A stretch of 64,000 nucleotides of DNA from Candidatus Treponema caballi. GTDB taxonomy: Bacteria; Spirochaetota; Spirochaetia; Treponematales; Treponemataceae. The notes under the pieces were generated by a model. The model saw only the letters and a program-made list of their open reading frames with translations, had not been told where the DNA came from and did not search any database. Location: contig JAGHRS010000015.1 of assembly GCA_018066285.1 (NCBI GenBank), positions 1 to 64,000 on the forward strand, in the 5' to 3' direction. The position numbers and the translations under genes were made by a program. Position 1 is the first letter of the stretch. Each line of letters opens with the position of its first letter. Below, piece after piece: positions 56,831-64,000 of this stretch.

Positions 56831-57370
56831 ATGTCAAGAATTGGTAAGCTTCCTGTAGCAATTCCAGCAGGTGTAAAGGTTACAGTCGCTAACTCTCTTA
56901 TTACAGTTGAGGGCCCAAAGGGTAAGCTCACACAGGATTACAACGACCTCGTTGATATCGCTGTAAAAGAGAATGAAGTTATCGTAACACCAAAGTGCGA
57001 TTCAAAGCCAGCTAACGCAGCTCATGGCCTGTATCGCAATCTGGTACAGAATATGGTTATTGGTGTATCCCAGGGATACTCAAAGAGCCTGATTATTAAT
57101 GGTGTCGGTTTCCGCGCTGATGTTCAGGGTAAGATGCTTGTCATGAACCTTGGTTATTCAACAGACTTTATTGCTGTAATTCCAGAAGGACTTACAGTAA
57201 CTACTGATGACCAGGGCAAGATTACAATTTCCGGTATCAACAAGCAGCAGGTTGGTGAATTTGCTGCAGATATCAGAAAGCTTCGCAAGCCTGAGCCTTA
57301 TAAGGGAAAAGGTATCCGTTATGAAACAGAGACTATCAGACGTAAAGTCGGTAAGTCAGGTGTAAAATAA
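56831..57370 (+). CDS. rplF: 50S ribosomal protein L6
   Basis: 179 residues, two repeated domains; [16 protein letters not shown] and the C-terminal [14 protein letters not shown]. Confidence 0.98.
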   Translation: MSRIGKLPVAIPAGVKVTVANSLITVEGPKGKLTQDYNDLVDIAVKENEVIVTPKCDSKPANAAHGLYRNLVQNMVIGVSQGYSKSLIINGVGFRADVQGKMLVMNLGYSTDFIAVIPEGLTVTTDDQGKITISGINKQQVGEFAADIRKLRKPEPYKGKGIRYETETIRRKVGKSGVK

Positions 57371-57382
57371 GGGGTGACCGAT

Positions 57383-57745
57383 ATGTTTAAGAGATATAAC
57401 GACAAAGAAAGAAAACGGCTTAAGAGAAAGGTTCACATCCGCAAGACCCTCCGTGGTACTGCAGATCGCCCACGCATGACAGTTACCCGCAGCAATACAA
57501 ATCTGTATATGCAGGTTATTGATGATGATGCAGGAAAGACTCTTGCTTCCATTTCAACACTCGAAAAAGAGTTTGCTTCACTGAAGCCAAACACAAAGGG
57601 TGCTGAAGCTCTTGGTGAGGCAATGGGTAAGCGCCTTCTTGAGAAGAAGATCAAGACTGTGGTTTTTGACCGCAACGGTTATCTGTACCATGGTGTTGTA
57701 AAAGCTCTTGCTGACGGCGCTCGTAAAGCCGGTATCGTATTCTAG
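57383..57745 (+). CDS. rplR: 50S ribosomal protein L18
   Basis: 120 residues from ATG 57383, with AAGGGGTG upstream; the GTG reading at 57374 would use the Shine-Dalgarno as code. 5S rRNA-binding patterns [21 protein letters not shown]. Confidence 0.95.
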   Translation: MFKRYNDKERKRLKRKVHIRKTLRGTADRPRMTVTRSNTNLYMQVIDDDAGKTLASISTLEKEFASLKPNTKGAEALGEAMGKRLLEKKIKTVVFDRNGYLYHGVVKALADGARKAGIVF

Positions 57746-57754
57746 GAGAAGGCG

Positions 57755-58273
57755 ATGGAACACCAGAAGAATTTTGATAAAGAACAGCCAAAAGAGAAAG
57801 AGTTTGTTGAAAAGCTCGTAAAGCTGAACCGCACTGCAAAAGTTGTAAAGGGCGGTCGCCGCTTCTCTTTCGCTGCATTGACTGTTGTCGGTGATAAAAA
57901 GGGTAGAGTAGGATTTGGCTTCGGAAAGGCTAACGACGTTACTGAAGCAATCCGCAAGAGTGTTGATCGCGCAAAGCGCAACCTCATTACTATTCCTTTA
58001 AAGAATGGAACCATTCCACATGAGGTTCAGGCTCAGTACAAGGGCTCTTCAGTACTTCTTATGCCAGCATGTTCTGGTACCGGTATCATCGCCGGTGGCT
58101 CAGTCCGTGCAATCATGGAAGCTGCTGGAGCAACTGACGTCATGTCTAAGTCTCTCGGTTCTAACACCGCTGTTAACGTTGTCCGCGCAACATTTGAAGC
58201 CTGCAAGGGTCTGATGGATGCACGCACAATTGCAAAGAACAGGGGCAAGACCCTGAATGATTTGTGGGGTTAA
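57755..58273 (+). CDS. rpsE: 30S ribosomal protein S5
   Basis: 172 residues with a Lys/Glu-rich N terminus before the double-stranded RNA-binding domain (LNRTAKVVKGGRRFSF). GGRRFSF and GTGIIAGG are family landmarks. Confidence 0.97.
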   Translation: MEHQKNFDKEQPKEKEFVEKLVKLNRTAKVVKGGRRFSFAALTVVGDKKGRVGFGFGKANDVTEAIRKSVDRAKRNLITIPLKNGTIPHEVQAQYKGSSVLLMPACSGTGIIAGGSVRAIMEAAGATDVMSKSLGSNTAVNVVRATFEACKGLMDARTIAKNRGKTLNDLWG

Positions 58274-58277
58274 TGTC

Positions 58278-58475
58278 ATGGCAAAAGCAAAGACTAAGAA
58301 AGTTAAGGTTACTTTAATCCGCAGTACAATCGCACAGAAGCCTGAAAAGGTTGCAACTGTACGTTCACTCGGACTGAAGAAAATCAACTCTACAGTAGAA
58401 CACGACGCAACTCCTGCTATCATGGGTATGATTGCTGCTGTTTCTCACTTGGTAAAAGTTGAGGAGATGAACTGA
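58278..58475 (+). CDS. rpmD: 50S ribosomal protein L30
   Basis: 65 residues from MAKAKTKKVKV. IRSTIAQKPEKVATVRSLGL is the L30 core. Its TGATG stop-start overlaps rplO. Confidence 0.94.
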   Translation: MAKAKTKKVKVTLIRSTIAQKPEKVATVRSLGLKKINSTVEHDATPAIMGMIAAVSHLVKVEEMN

Positions 58476-58930
58476 TGTCAGATTACAATCTTCACGCACC
58501 ATATGGTGCCAACAAAAAGAAGAGAATCGTTGGACGCGGTTCATCTTCAGGTCTTGGTACAACAGCCGGAAAGGGAAATAAGGGACAGCAGTCCCGCTCT
58601 GGCGGAAAGGTATACGTTGGATTCGAAGGAGGCCAGATGCCTCTTTACAGACGTATTGCACGCCGCGGTTTCTCAAACTACTGGTTCAAGAAAGAGTATG
58701 CCATCGTTAACCTGGCTGAGCTCGAAGCAAAGTTTGCTGACGGCGAGACAGTTAACCGCGAATCACTCGTTCTGAAGGGACTGGTAAACAAGGCTGATGC
58801 CCTTATAAAGGTTCTTGGCGATGGAGACATCACTAAGAAATTAACAGTTAGCGTTGATAAAGTTTCAGCTTCTGCAAAAGCGAAGATTGAAAAGGTTGGC
58901 GGAACAGTTACTGTAACTGGCGAAAACTAA
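58475..58930 (+). CDS. rplO: 50S ribosomal protein L15
   Basis: 151 residues. Gly-rich N terminus RGSSSGLGTTAGKGNKGQQ and FEGGQMPLYRR. Precedes secY, the usual order. Confidence 0.98.
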   Translation: MSDYNLHAPYGANKKKRIVGRGSSSGLGTTAGKGNKGQQSRSGGKVYVGFEGGQMPLYRRIARRGFSNYWFKKEYAIVNLAELEAKFADGETVNRESLVLKGLVNKADALIKVLGDGDITKKLTVSVDKVSASAKAKIEKVGGTVTVTGEN

Positions 58931-58944
58931 GCGGGTAGATTAAC

Positions 58945-60264
58945 ATGGCAAACAATGCAATTGCTAATATGTTCAGAGTAAAGGAACTGCGTCAGCGCAT
59001 CCTCTTTACAGTAGTTATCCTCGCTGTTTTCCGTCTTGGTAGTATTCTTACAATCCCAGGCATTGATCCACAGGCTCTGACAAATTATTTCGATTCATTT
59101 ACAACCGGAAACTCATTTGTCGACTATATGGACTTCTTTGCTGGTGGTGCATTCTCTAACTTCTCTGTATTCATGCTCGGTGTTATGCCGTACATCTCTA
59201 CACAGATTATTATGCAGCTTGCACTGATCATCTTCCCGTCTCTCAAGAAGATTGCACAGGAAGATGGTGGTCAGAAGAAGGTAAATACCTGGACTCGCGT
59301 TGGTACAGTTTTTGTCTGTCTTATTCAGTCACTCGCAGTCAGAGTATATGCTGCCAGTATTCCGGGTGCTATCATCATCCAGAACAAGGCAATCTTTACT
59401 ATTGTTATCATGCTGACTGTAACAACAGGTACTATGGTAACTGTTTGGCTTGGTGAACAGATTACTGCAAGAGGTATTGGAAACGGTATCTCAATGCTGA
59501 TCTTCGCCGGTATCGTTGCTCGTCTTCCAGCTGCAGTATGGGAACTGATTCGTCTCGTACAGAGCGGAGAGATCAACGTTGTATTCGTTATTGTAGTGTT
59601 TCTCATGTTCGTCGGAATCATTGCTCTCGTTGTTTACGAACAGCAGGGTGAAAGAAAGATTCCTGTTCACTATGCAAAGCGCGTAGTTGGCAGAAAGATG
59701 TACGGCGGACAGAGCACATACATTCCATTCAAGATTAATCCATCTGGAGTTATTCCGGTCATCTTTGCATCGTCATTCCTGACCTTCCCGCTTCAGATTG
59801 CATCAAGCCTTGGACCGAATGTACGGTGGCTTAATAAGCTTGCTAATTTCCTTACACCATCTGGTATTTGGTATAACGTATTCCTCGTACTGTTAATCGT
59901 ATTCTTTGCATACTTCTACACTCAGGTAACACTGAACCCCTCCGAAATCGCAAAGAATATCCGTGAAAACGGTGGTTCCATTCCCGGAATCAGAACTGAC
60001 AAGATGGAAGAATATATGCAGAAGGTCCTTAACAGACTGATGCTGCCTGGATCTCTGTATCTTGCAGCTATTGCAATATTACCAACTATCATCCAGAACC
60101 TGTTTGGTTTCCCTCAGTCAATTTCAATGTTGATGGGTGGTACCTCGCTGCTGATTCTGGTTGGTGTCGATCTTGATACAATGAGTCAGGTTGAGGCTCT
60201 TCTTAAGATGCATCACCATGACGGATTGGTTAAGAAAGGAAAGCTTCGTTCAAGAAACCTGTAG
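58945..60264 (+). CDS. secY: protein translocase channel SecY
   Basis: 439 residues, ten transmembrane helices. Patterns SIFMLGVMPYI-type (FSVFMLGVMPYISTQIIMQL region), GIGNGISMLIFAGI and the cytoplasmic loop KINPSGVIPVIFASS. Works with SecE encoded at 35998. Confidence 0.98.
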   Translation: MANNAIANMFRVKELRQRILFTVVILAVFRLGSILTIPGIDPQALTNYFDSFTTGNSFVDYMDFFAGGAFSNFSVFMLGVMPYISTQIIMQLALIIFPSLKKIAQEDGGQKKVNTWTRVGTVFVCLIQSLAVRVYAASIPGAIIIQNKAIFTIVIMLTVTTGTMVTVWLGEQITARGIGNGISMLIFAGIVARLPAAVWELIRLVQSGEINVVFVIVVFLMFVGIIALVVYEQQGERKIPVHYAKRVVGRKMYGGQSTYIPFKINPSGVIPVIFASSFLTFPLQIASSLGPNVRWLNKLANFLTPSGIWYNVFLVLLIVFFAYFYTQVTLNPSEIAKNIRENGGSIPGIRTDKMEEYMQKVLNRLMLPGSLYLAAIAILPTIIQNLFGFPQSISMLMGGTSLLILVGVDLDTMSQVEALLKMHHHDGLVKKGKLRSRNL

Positions 60265-60318
60265 TTTTTTGTTCGAACCTGTAGAATAAGTTTGGAAAAT
60301 AGTGTTTAATAGACGGAT

Positions 60319-60355
60319 GTCGGGTTGTAACCATTGTGGTTTGCTAAAACCCGAC
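60319..60355 (+). promoter_or_regulatory. two-tier stem-loop between secY and rpmJ
   Basis: Outer perfect stem GTCGGGTT/AACCCGAC (60319-60326, 60348-60355) with inner AACCA-TTG-TGGTT (60329-60341). It occupies the 121-base gap where many bacteria hold adk, map and infA. No T run. Confidence 0.7.
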
Positions 60356-60385
60356 TTCCAAAACACAAATTCCCAGGGGGATTTT

Positions 60386-60499
60386 ATGAAAGTACGAACC
60401 AGCGTAAAGCCCATATGTGATAAGTGTAAGGTTATCAAAAGAAACGGCATTGTCCGCATCATTTGTCAGAACCCTAAACACAAGCAGAGACAGGGCTGA
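60386..60499 (+). CDS. rpmJ: 50S ribosomal protein L36
   Basis: 37 residues from ATG 60386 (AGGGGG upstream). Zinc-binding form with CDKC, then Cys and His in [11 protein letters not shown]. Confidence 0.97.
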   Translation: MKVRTSVKPICDKCKVIKRNGIVRIICQNPKHKQRQG

Positions 60500-60509
60500 G
60501 GAGTAACAG

Positions 60510-60878
60510 ATGGCTCGAATCGCGGGAGTTGACCTCCCTAATAAACATGTCAATATCGCATTGACATATATTTATGGTATTGGACGTGCTTCTGCAGATG
60601 AAATCTGCGAGAAGGCAAAGATAGATCCTAACCGCATGATGAATGATCTTTCTATTGATGAAGTTGCTGAACTCCGCAACATCATTGATAACAACTACAA
60701 GGTTGAAGGTCGTCTTCGTTCAGAGATTGGATTGAATATCAAACGTCTCATGGATATCGGATGTTATCGTGGTCTCAGACACCGCAAAGGTCTGCCGGTT
60801 CGTGGACAGCGCACCCGTACAAATTCTCGCACACGCAAGGGTAAGAAGAAGACCGTTGCTGCCAAGAAAAAGGCTTAA
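60510..60878 (+). CDS. rpsM: 30S ribosomal protein S13
   Basis: 122 residues; [12 protein letters not shown] and the C-terminal [14 protein letters not shown], which reaches toward the P-site tRNA. Confidence 0.98.
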   Translation: MARIAGVDLPNKHVNIALTYIYGIGRASADEICEKAKIDPNRMMNDLSIDEVAELRNIIDNNYKVEGRLRSEIGLNIKRLMDIGCYRGLRHRKGLPVRGQRTRTNSRTRKGKKKTVAAKKKA

Positions 60879-60895
60879 GGTGGAGGTAAAGTAAC

Positions 60896-61276
60896 GTGGC
60901 AACCGTAAAAAAGCGGAAGGAAAAGAAAAGCGTATACGAAGGTAACGTATACATTCAGGCGACGTTTAACAACACGATCGTAACAATTACAGACCTTAAG
61001 GGAAATGCTCTTTCCTGGGCTTCATCCGGTGGTCTTGGTTTCCGCGGAGCAAAGAAATCTACTCCGTTCGCAGCACAGTCAGTAGCAGAAACAGCTGTTC
61101 AGAAGGCTCTCGGCTATGGCTTGCGGGAAGTTCATGTGTACGTTAAGGGACCTGGCGTTGGTCGCGAATCAGCAGTTCGCTCAATTGGTGCTCTGGGACT
61201 GAAGGTAAAGTCAATTTCTGATGTTACCCCAATTCCACACAATGGATGCCGTCCTAGAAAGACACGCCGCATGTAA
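60896..61276 (+). CDS. rpsK: 30S ribosomal protein S11 (GTG start)
   Basis: 126 residues from GTG 60896 (TGGAGG upstream). [17 protein letters not shown] and C-terminal [13 protein letters not shown]. Confidence 0.97.
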   Translation: MATVKKRKEKKSVYEGNVYIQATFNNTIVTITDLKGNALSWASSGGLGFRGAKKSTPFAAQSVAETAVQKALGYGLREVHVYVKGPGVGRESAVRSIGALGLKVKSISDVTPIPHNGCRPRKTRRM

Positions 61277-61294
61277 TATAGGAGACGTTGAAGT

Positions 61295-61930
61295 ATGGCA
61301 AGATATACTGGCCCTGTATGCAGACTTTGCAGAACAGAGCAGAAAAAGTTGTTCCTGAAGGGCGACCGCTGCAAGAGTGACAAGTGTCCAATCAACAAGA
61401 AGCGCGGAACTCCTGGAAAGGATCCAAAGGCTAGAGTAGGTAAGCGCAGTGAGTATGGTCTTCAGCTCCGCGAAAAGCAGAAGCTTAAGAGAACATACGG
61501 CATGCTTGAGAAGCAGTTCGAGCTGACATTCGACAAGGCTCTGCGTATGCCAGGAATTACTGGTGAAAACCTTATCAAACTTCTTGAGAGCAGACTTGAC
61601 AATGTTGTATTCAGAATGCACTTTGCATCAAGCCGCAATCAGGCTCGTCAGCTTGTAACACACGGTCATTTCACAGTTAATGGAAAGGCTGTTAACATTC
61701 CAAGCTATGAAGTTAAGCCAGGCGATGTTATCGAAGTAGTCGAAAAGAGCAAGAAGATGGTTGCTATCCTTGAAGCATTGAAGGAAGTAGCAAAGTCAGG
61801 AAACTATCCTTGGGTCAATGTTGACATTGATGCAGAGAAGGGAACTTTCGTTTCATATCCTGAGCGCGCAGCAATCGCCGATCTCGCTGATATCAAAGAA
61901 CAGCTCGTTGTTGAGCTCTACTCTAAATAA
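61295..61930 (+). CDS. rpsD: 30S ribosomal protein S4
   Basis: 211 residues. S4 RNA-binding domain LESRLDNVVFRMHFASSRNQ and HGHFTVNGKAVNIPS. The N terminus has CRLC and CKSDKC, a zinc-ligand set. Confidence 0.98.
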   Translation: MARYTGPVCRLCRTEQKKLFLKGDRCKSDKCPINKKRGTPGKDPKARVGKRSEYGLQLREKQKLKRTYGMLEKQFELTFDKALRMPGITGENLIKLLESRLDNVVFRMHFASSRNQARQLVTHGHFTVNGKAVNIPSYEVKPGDVIEVVEKSKKMVAILEALKEVAKSGNYPWVNVDIDAEKGTFVSYPERAAIADLADIKEQLVVELYSK

Positions 61931-61939
61931 GGAGTTCAG

Positions 61940-62995
61940 ATGGCCCGCAAAAATCTGCTTAAAGGCTTTAAAAAGCCAAAGGGAATTACTTTTGAGCATC
62001 TTGAAACAAATCCGAATTACGGAAAGTTCACTGCTTATCCCTTTGAAACAGGCTTTGGAACAACTGTAGGTAACACACTCCGCAGAATCCTCCTTTCTTC
62101 AATTCAGGGTTATGCGATTACATCAATTCGTATTACATCATACGATGCTGATAATGTTCCTCATGTTATTTCCAGTGAATTTGAATCAATTCCAAACGTC
62201 GTCGAAGATGCGCTCGAGGTTTTGAATAGTATCAAACAGATTCGTTTGCGGCTTCCTGAGGATGTTGAGCAGGAAACGTTCCTTTTCGAGTTCAAAGGAC
62301 CTGGAAAGGTTACAAGTGATATGTTCGACAAGGGTGAGCAGCTTGAAGTTATGACTAAGGGAATGCACCTTTTCACAATGATGGAAGGATGCAATCTCGA
62401 AGTTGAAGTTCAGGTTGACCTTGGTCGTGGATATGTTCCTGCTGAAGTAAATGAGCATTATATTGAAGTTGTTGGTACAATTCCACTTGATGCTATCTTT
62501 ACTCCAATTCCAAAGGTAAAGTACACAATTGAACCTTGCAGAGTTGGACAGCGTAACGACTATGACAAGCTCGTAATTGAAATCTGGACAGATGGCACAG
62601 TTTCCCCAGAGAACGCACTTGCTGAAGCTGCAAAGATTGCAAAGGATCACTTCGCAATCTTCGTAAACTTCAATGACAGTGATGATTCTCATGGCGACGA
62701 GTTGAATGAGGGTGACGAAAGAATCCGCCAGCTTCTGAATACTCCGGTTGAGGAACTTGAGCTTTCAGTCCGCTCTTCAAACTGTCTGAAGAATGCCAAT
62801 ATCCGCACAATCGGAGAACTGACAAAGAAGACAGAAGAAGATATTGCCAAGACTAGAAACTTCGGCAAAAAAAGTCTGACAGAAATCAAGGAAAAGCTCC
62901 AGGAATGGGGTCTGAATCTTGGTATGACAGACTACAGTCATTTGAAGAATGCTGTCAATTTCTCAAAGCAGAAGGAAGAATCAGATGAATCATAA
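61940..62995 (+). CDS. rpoA: RNA polymerase alpha subunit
   Basis: 351 residues. N-terminal dimer domain with [18 protein letters not shown], an acidic linker, and the C-terminal domain ([19 protein letters not shown]) that contacts UP elements. rplQ begins inside its last 11 bases. Confidence 0.98.
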   Translation: MARKNLLKGFKKPKGITFEHLETNPNYGKFTAYPFETGFGTTVGNTLRRILLSSIQGYAITSIRITSYDADNVPHVISSEFESIPNVVEDALEVLNSIKQIRLRLPEDVEQETFLFEFKGPGKVTSDMFDKGEQLEVMTKGMHLFTMMEGCNLEVEVQVDLGRGYVPAEVNEHYIEVVGTIPLDAIFTPIPKVKYTIEPCRVGQRNDYDKLVIEIWTDGTVSPENALAEAAKIAKDHFAIFVNFNDSDDSHGDELNEGDERIRQLLNTPVEELELSVRSSNCLKNANIRTIGELTKKTEEDIAKTRNFGKKSLTEIKEKLQEWGLNLGMTDYSHLKNAVNFSKQKEESDES

Positions 62996-63620
62996 GAATG
63001 GATTTAATCCGCTTTCACGTACAACGGCTCACCGTCGTGCTATGTCTAGAAATATGGTAACTTCTCTGTTCCGCTACGAACGCATTACCACAACTAAGTC
63101 AAAGGCACAGGAAGTCAGAAAGGCTGCGGAGAAACTTATTACACGTGCTAAAGTTGATACAGTTCACAACCGCAGACAGGCTGCCAGATACATTCAGGAT
63201 GAAATCATTCTGGCTAAGCTCTTCAAGGATATCGGACCTCGCATGAAGGACCGCAATGGTGGTTATACACGTATCCTGAAGCTCGGTTTCCGCCAGGGCG
63301 ATGCAGCTGATATGGTTATCCTTGAACTTGTTGATTACAAGCTCGATACAGGAAAGAACGCAGAAAAGAAAGCTGCAAAAGCTGAAAAGAAGGCTGCAAA
63401 AGCAGAATCAGCAGCAAAGGCTGAGAAGAAGGCTGAAAAAGCTGAAACTGCAGAAACAGAAGAAAAGGCAGAAGCTACAAAGCCAGCAGCAAAGAAACCT
63501 GCAGCAAAGAAAACAACAACAGCTGCTAAGAAGCCTGCTGCTGCTAAGAAGCCTGCAACAAAGAGTGCCAAAGCTGCTCCAAAGGCTGAAAAAGCTGATG
63601 AGCCAGAGGCTAAGGAGTAA
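62985..63620 (+). CDS. rplQ: 50S ribosomal protein L17 with Lys/Ala-rich tail
   Basis: 211 residues from [17 protein letters not shown]; the start overlaps rpoA by 11 bp. Residues 1-120 are standard L17. Residues 125-211 are a low-complexity tail of Lys, Ala, Glu, Pro and Thr, with [16 protein letters not shown] and repeated KPAA(A)KK units, like histone H1-type tails. The tail nearly doubles the protein. Confidence 0.95.
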   Translation: MNHKNGFNPLSRTTAHRRAMSRNMVTSLFRYERITTTKSKAQEVRKAAEKLITRAKVDTVHNRRQAARYIQDEIILAKLFKDIGPRMKDRNGGYTRILKLGFRQGDAADMVILELVDYKLDTGKNAEKKAAKAEKKAAKAESAAKAEKKAEKAETAETEEKAEATKPAAKKPAAKKTTTAAKKPAAAKKPATKSAKAAPKAEKADEPEAKE

Positions 63621-63623
63621 TCT

Positions 63624-63824
63624 ATGTCAAAAGCACATCGCGGAAAAGGTATTCGTGAACTTGCTGCACACGGACGCGGAAAATGCGCTCGCTGTGGTAA
63701 GGATGCAATCAAGACTCTTTACGAAGTCGAAATCGACGGCGCAAAGGCCAAGATTTGCAAGTATTGCAATGCTGCCATTAAGAACGAAAAGAAAAAGGCA
63801 GCCGCAGCTCCAGCTGCTGAGTAA
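63624..63824 (+). CDS. small zinc-ribbon protein of unknown function
   Basis: 66 residues. Starts 3 bases after rplQ. A CARC (21-24) and CKYC pair suggests a zinc ribbon; the basic N terminus and Lys/Ala/Pro tail suggest nucleic-acid or ribosome binding. The tail resembles that of L17 just upstream. I do not recognise a named family. Confidence 0.8.
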   Translation: MSKAHRGKGIRELAAHGRGKCARCGKDAIKTLYEVEIDGAKAKICKYCNAAIKNEKKKAAAAPAAE

Positions 63825-63849
63825 TCGTAACTGGTAAAAAGCAATACAC

Positions 63850-63907
63850 AGCCGCCCACGATCATTAATGAAGCGTGCTTCATTAGGTTGGGCGGCTTTA
63901 TTTTTGT
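63850..63907 (+). terminator. two-tier terminator at the end of the ribosomal operon
   Basis: Outer stem AGCCGCCCA/TGGGCGGCT (63850-63858, 63889-63897) and inner perfect stem TAATGAAGC/GCTTCATTA (63866-63874, 63877-63885), then TTATTTTTG. Confidence 0.9.
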
Positions 63908-63925
63908 CTTTATCCGGAGACAGTA

Positions 63926-64000
63926 ATGCTTGATGAACAGATAGAAAATTTCATTAATACTCTTTTACGAAAAGAATTAAGCATGTTTTCGGTTAAGAAT
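63926..64000 (+). CDS. start of an unidentified gene cut by the window edge
   Basis: ATG 63926 with CGGAGA 7 bases upstream opens a frame of 25 codons (MLDEQIENFINTLLRKEL...) that runs out of the window. It lies after the operon terminator. Too short to assign; a helical N terminus is all that can be said. Confidence 0.6.
   Translation, partial: MLDEQIENFINTLLRKELSMFSVKN

Noticed and set aside
63301-63837. 178-residue plus-strand ORF overlapping rplQ
   Set aside because: Out-of-frame reading of the Lys/Ala repeat region, giving a Gln/Lys/Leu/Arg polymer.

Overview
The window looks like a chromosome segment of a Treponema-type spirochaete from a gut or rumen habitat. Evidence: the gene order tRNA-Thr, rpmG, tRNA-Trp, secE, nusG, rplKAJL, rpoBC, rpsL, rpsG; no fusA next to tuf; secY followed directly by rpmJ and rpsM; Asn in RpoB at the rifampicin-resistance position (E. 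coli 531); many lipoproteins with a short [FST]-S/G-C lipobox; and an intracellular GH8 exo-oligoxylanase, which suggests plant-fibre feeding. No species can be named from the sequence alone.

Layout. 1-517: terminator plus an array of four 39-bp inverted-repeat units. 518-3195 (minus): hisD and an unusual HisA-HisI-HisE fusion. 3269-3981 (minus): VapBC-type toxin-antitoxin pair with its operator. 4107-11292 (minus): lipoprotein, GH8 enzyme, ppk1, ppx and an (alpha/alpha)6 glycosidase. 11440-13794 (plus): a GatB-like/asparaginase fusion resembling archaeal GatE and GatD in one chain. 13868-18339: membrane protein, TPR lipoprotein, TraB/PrgY-family protein. 18379-19345 (minus): XRE/PIN toxin-antitoxin pair. 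19460-32907 (plus): two protease-like lipoproteins, then a peptide-natural-product (RiPP) type locus: SPASM radical SAM enzyme, double-glycine precursor peptide, S41 lipoprotein, C39-peptidase ABC exporter, HlyD-like adaptor, TolC-like protein and MacA/MacB-type exporter. 32908-35455 (minus): radA and cysE, flanking a plus-strand candidate small RNA. 35523-63824 (plus): the transcription/translation superoperon, closed by a two-tier terminator. A new gene starts at 63926.

The best candidate for an undescribed system is 21443-29905. A consensus promoter and a structured leader precede a canonical 7-Cys SPASM radical SAM enzyme. A 90-residue precursor follows, with a textbook ELxxVxGG leader and a core that joins a Tyr/Cys/Gly segment to an Asn/Ser tract. 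Then come an outer-envelope S41 protease-like lipoprotein and a C39 transporter that would cut the leader and export the core through HlyD- and TolC-like partners. The enzyme and precursor genes are visibly more AT-rich than their neighbours.

A second cross-cutting signal is five genes (hisA-IE, the XRE antitoxin, an aspartyl-protease lipoprotein, cysE, and a membrane protein) with a sigma70-like promoter whose -10 box ends only 6-8 bases before the start codon and no Shine-Dalgarno, as expected for leaderless mRNAs. Other candidates are a structured RNA upstream of tuf, a free-standing sRNA upstream of radA, and a perfect 16-bp palindrome at the predicted start site of the ribosomal superoperon.
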